The notes under the pieces: generated by a model | The model's database searches: none | Told to the model about the DNA's origin: nothing | The model's input: the letters and a program-made list of their open reading frames with translations, nothing else | NCBI GenBank assembly: GCA_900321915.1 | Contig: ONXW01000319.1 | Span: forward strand, 1-7,981 | Direction: 5' to 3' | Length of the DNA: 7,981 nt | Source of the DNA: an uncultured Eubacteriales bacterium | GTDB taxonomy: Bacteria; Bacillota; Clostridia; Lachnospirales; Lachnospiraceae | Made by a program: the position numbers and the translations under genes | In this document: positions 5,366 to 7,981 of the stretch, one piece after another | Position numbering within the stretch: the first letter of the stretch is position 1 | How the letters are laid out: every line of letters starts with the position of its first letter

Positions 5366-7981
5366 TCAGCTGTTCTGCCACCGCACCCTGCTTCCCTCGT
5401 CATCTTTCTCTACGATCAGCTGGTCCTCGATCTCCTGCTTCAGCTCCGTCACGTGGGAAATGATGCCGATAAGGCGCGTTCCGCCCGCCATGCGCTTAAG
5501 CACCTTCACCGCCTGCTCCCGGGCGTGGTCGTCCAGGGATCCGAAACCCTCGTCAATAAACATGACTTCCAGGCGGATGGAGGATGATTTCTCCTGTATC
5601 TGGTCCGCCATTCCCAGGGCCAGGGAGAGGGCCGCCATGAAGGACTCGCCGCCGGAGAGGGTGCGTACCTCCCGCTCCCTTCCGGTAACATTTGAGTACA
5701 CCATCAGGTCAAGGCCCCGGTTCTTGCCCTCGCCGGCCCGCGAGAGATCCACCATCCGCAGCTCAAACTGCCCGGCGGACATCTCGAGGAACCGGAGGTT
5801 GGCGGCGTCGAGAATCCGCTCCAGGTAGTACCGCTGGGCAAAGGTCTCGATATCCATGCGGGAATCTGTCACCTTCCCGGCCAGCAGGTTGTACATGGTC
5901 TCCGTCTTCTGGTAAATCTCCACTGCCGCCTTCCGCTGTTCCATGGTCTCCGAGAGAATCCTGTGCGCCTCCCGGTCGGCCCGGAGGATCTCCTGCAGCG
6001 CCGAAAGGCTCTCCTGCGCGTTCCGCGCTTTTGCCTCCGCCGCCTTCGCCGCCTCTTCCAGCAGCGGTAAGTCGGGTTTTTCGCGTCCGGCGATCCCTTC
6101 CTCCGCGGCGGCATACGCTGCCCCTGCCGCGGCCTTCTTTTCGCGGAAGGCTGCGACCTCTTTCCGGATCCGGGATTCCTCCGGTTTCGGGTAATCCCGG
6201 ACAAGCATCCGCCAGGTGTTTTCGGCGTCCGCCCGGGCAGGGATCCCCTCCCCGGATGCGTCCGCCGCGGTATCCGCGCCGGCTTCCCCGGCGGAGGCCC
6301 ATCTGAGTAGTGCTTCCCTCTTTTCCGACAGGAGCGAATCCTTCTCCTGCTGCCGGTTCTTCTCCGAGAGACTGAACTTCGGCAGGTCTTCCTCATAGCG
6401 GGCGATCAGCGCTTTCGCGTGGTCGTGCTCCGCATGGGCCTTCCGGGCGCCTTCCCTGGCTTCCCGGTAAGCGGTATCTCTCCCCGCTGCCTCTTTTGCG
6501 CTCTCCTTCTCTATCCGCAGGAGGTCTTCGCGGAGCGCGGAGAGGTCTTCCGTCTCTTCCTCCCCCGAAAGGCGGGCTGCCCCGGCGGATATGCCTGGAA
6601 GATTCTCCGCGGCCCACCTGGCAAATGCTTCCGTCTCCTCCCGGAGATTTTTCTGCTTTTCCGCCAGGACCTCCGCCGCCGCGCTCACCGCCGCGTCCTT
6701 CTTCTGGCGGTCCTGCAAAAGCGCAAGGGCCTCCTGCCCCAGGGCTTCGATCTCCGCGCGGGAAAGCTTTTCCCCGCCTTCCGGAAGCCTGGCCGGGTGC
6801 GGGTGGTCGAGGGAACCGCAGACCGGGCATGGTTTTCCCGGCTCTAATCTCTCGCGGGCGAGGAATCCTGCCTGGGAATTCAGGAACAGCTCCTGCTTCC
6901 CGGTATATTCGCGGTTCTTTTTTTCATAGGCCTCTCCTGCCGCTTTTGCCGCGGCAAAGGCCTTCTCCACCTTTTTCTTCTGCAGGTCCGCGGCCTTTTT
7001 GCCTTCCTCCATGCCCTTCAGGAAATCCTCCGCCCTCGCGGTGCGCTCGGCAGTCTTTCCTTCCCGGTCCCTGGCATCCTCCAGCGCCTTCGCGGCGGCA
7101 TTTTCCAGTTCTTCCGCAATCCGCAGCTTTTCCGCAAGTCCGGGAAGCGCGTCTTTCTCCCGCGCAAGCTTCTCTTCCGTCTCCTTCCGGAGCCGGGCGC
7201 TGTCCGAAAGGAGCCTTTCGGCGCCCTCGATCTCCCAGGCCGCCGCCAGGGCATCCGCCAGGATTTCTTTCCCCCGAATCTCCTCCTGCAGGGCGTCATA
7301 TTCCGCGAGCTCCGCCCCCGCTTTCTCCTTCTGGCTGAAGAATTTCAGGAGATTCCGCCCGTCTGTCAGGTTATCCCGCCGCGTATCGCGCTCCTTAGAG
7401 GCCTGCGCGGACAGGTCTTTCTGCGCGGATTCCCTGGCCCCGAGGAAGCCCAGAAGGGCGGACAGCTCTTCCAGCAGGGCCTCGATGTCGGTCACTGACA
7501 TGCGTTCCGCTGACAGGATGCGCCCCAGCAGTTCTTTTGCGCGGGACACTGTCTCCGCCTCCTCCGGGGCGTAAGGCTCTTCTGCCGCCTGTCTGTCCGG
7601 GGTATCCGCGGAGATCTCCGGGAGCCGGATGTGAGCCGCCTCCGCCTGGCACTTTGTGCGGATCCGGGCGATCTCCGCCATCTGCCCGTTCTTGCGCCTC
7701 TGCAGTTCATTCACGATCTCTTCATAGAAACCGGTGCCGAAAAGTCTCCGGAATATCTCCTTCTTCTCGTCGGATTTCGCCCGCAGAAGCTTCATGAACT
7801 CCCCCTGGGCTATCATGCCCACCTGCATGAACTGCGGCTTGGTGAGACCCACAATCTCCTCAATCTTCCGGTTGGTTTCTTTAATGTTCGCGATGTACTC
7901 CAACCCGTCCGGAAGGATGAGGGAGACCGTCTCCTTCACATCCCTGTCGCCCTTTCCGCGCTTTGCCGGCCGGACATGGCG
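5366..7981 (-). CDS. sbcC: SbcC, ATPase subunit of the SbcCD exonuclease, N-terminus outside the window
   Basis: SbcC is the SMC/Rad50-like ATPase that works with the SbcD nuclease to open and cut hairpins and blocked DNA ends in the cytoplasm. The frame gives 871 residues and stays open to the right edge. A GTG at 7937-7939 is not the start, because the residues before it (VRPAKRGKGDRDV) continue the family pattern and the Walker A motif must lie further upstream. Counting from that GTG, the Q-loop is in GMIAQGEF (Q45), followed by RAKSDEKKEIFRRLFGT. Two long Ala/Glu/Lys-rich coiled-coil arms, about 75-365 and 380-690, flank the zinc hook CPVCG (C371, C374). The C-terminal ATPase half has the ABC signature LSGGE (761-765), Walker B with catalytic Glu in VMFIDE (D796, E797), the D-loop SLDD and the switch His in ISHV (H829). 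All visible key residues are intact. The stop is TGA at 5366-5368. SbcD is often encoded just upstream of SbcC but would lie beyond the window edge. Confidence 0.95.
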   Translation of the reverse strand, partial: RHVRPAKRGKGDRDVKETVSLILPDGLEYIANIKETNRKIEEIVGLTKPQFMQVGMIAQGEFMKLLRAKSDEKKEIFRRLFGTGFYEEIVNELQRRKNGQMAEIARIRTKCQAEAAHIRLPEISADTPDRQAAEEPYAPEEAETVSRAKELLGRILSAERMSVTDIEALLEELSALLGFLGARESAQKDLSAQASKERDTRRDNLTDGRNLLKFFSQKEKAGAELAEYDALQEEIRGKEILADALAAAWEIEGAERLLSDSARLRKETEEKLAREKDALPGLAEKLRIAEELENAAAKALEDARDREGKTAERTARAEDFLKGMEEGKKAADLQKKKVEKAFAAAKAAGEAYEKKNREYTGKQELFLNSQAGFLARERLEPGKPCPVCGSLDHPHPARLPEGGEKLSRAEIEALGQEALALLQDRQKKDAAVSAAAEVLAEKQKNLREETEAFARWAAENLPGISAGAARLSGEEETEDLSALREDLLRIEKESAKEAAGRDTAYREAREGARKAHAEHDHAKALIARYEEDLPKFSLSEKNRQQEKDSLLSEKREALLRWASAGEAGADTAADASGEGIPARADAENTWRMLVRDYPKPEESRIRKEVAAFREKKAAAGAAYAAAEEGIAGREKPDLPLLEEAAKAAEAKARNAQESLSALQEILRADREAHRILSETMEQRKAAVEIYQKTETMYNLLAGKVTDSRMDIETFAQRYYLERILDAANLRFLEMSAGQFELRMVDLSRAGEGKNRGLDLMVYSNVTGREREVRTLSGGESFMAALSLALGMADQIQEKSSSIRLEVMFIDEGFGSLDDHAREQAVKVLKRMAGGTRLIGIISHVTELKQEIEDQLIVEKDDEGSRVRWQNS

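Noticed and set aside
5354..5369. Inverted repeat AAGAC/GTCTT after the sbcC stop as a terminator
   Set aside because: The arms are five bases with only two bases between them, so no stable hairpin with a normal loop can form, and the following T-rich stretch is interrupted.
5763..6396. Several open frames on both strands inside sbcC
   Set aside because: Their products are Arg-, Pro-, Ser- or Gly-rich low-complexity strings typical of off-frame reading of GC-rich DNA, and the region encodes the SbcC coiled coil in its proper frame.
7937..7939. GTG as the start of SbcC
   Set aside because: The frame is open and family-like upstream to the window edge, and a start here would remove Walker A, so the gene is cut by the window rather than truncated.

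Overview
The window is GC-rich DNA with long, tightly packed genes. It most resembles a Clostridia/Lachnospiraceae-type Firmicute. The grounds are the SbcC sequence style, the short AT-rich gaps carrying strong intrinsic terminators, and a sigma-A-like promoter between genes. The lineage is an inference, not a demonstrated assignment.

Layout from left to right: (1) positions 1-168, plus strand, the last 55 residues of a membrane protein whose body lies left of the window. (2) Positions 169-402, a gap between convergent genes with two 47-base hairpins flanked by A and T tracts, one directly downstream of each gene. The two hairpins are the same element in opposite orientation, so each reads the same way relative to its own upstream gene. 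The roughly 95 bases between them show only weak short inverted repeats and no gene. (3) Positions 403-5256, minus strand, a very large multidomain protein of about 1617 residues. In order it has an HD phosphohydrolase-like domain, a long alpha-helical HEAT-like region, an NMNAT/NadD-type nucleotidyltransferase domain, a probable GNAT-like fold and a phosphoribosyltransferase-like domain. (4) Positions 5257-5365, a short gap with a ribosome binding site and a recognisable promoter for the large gene. (5) Positions 5366-7981, minus strand, the SbcC subunit of the SbcCD nuclease, open through the right edge and lacking its N-terminus.

The SbcC gene is a conventional DNA-repair component. The unusual content is the large fusion gene. 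Its NMNAT-like and PRTase-like modules correspond to two reaction types used in NAD-type nucleotide synthesis, and it also carries an HD hydrolase module and a helical scaffold. Several active-site motifs depart from the textbook form: TLSH in place of HxGH, a degenerate PRPP loop, and no clear acetyl-CoA loop. It may therefore be a specialised nucleotide-processing or signalling enzyme rather than a housekeeping NadD. Its function cannot be settled from sequence alone. SbcC and the fusion gene lie in tandem on one strand, but a promoter between them suggests the fusion gene can be transcribed separately.
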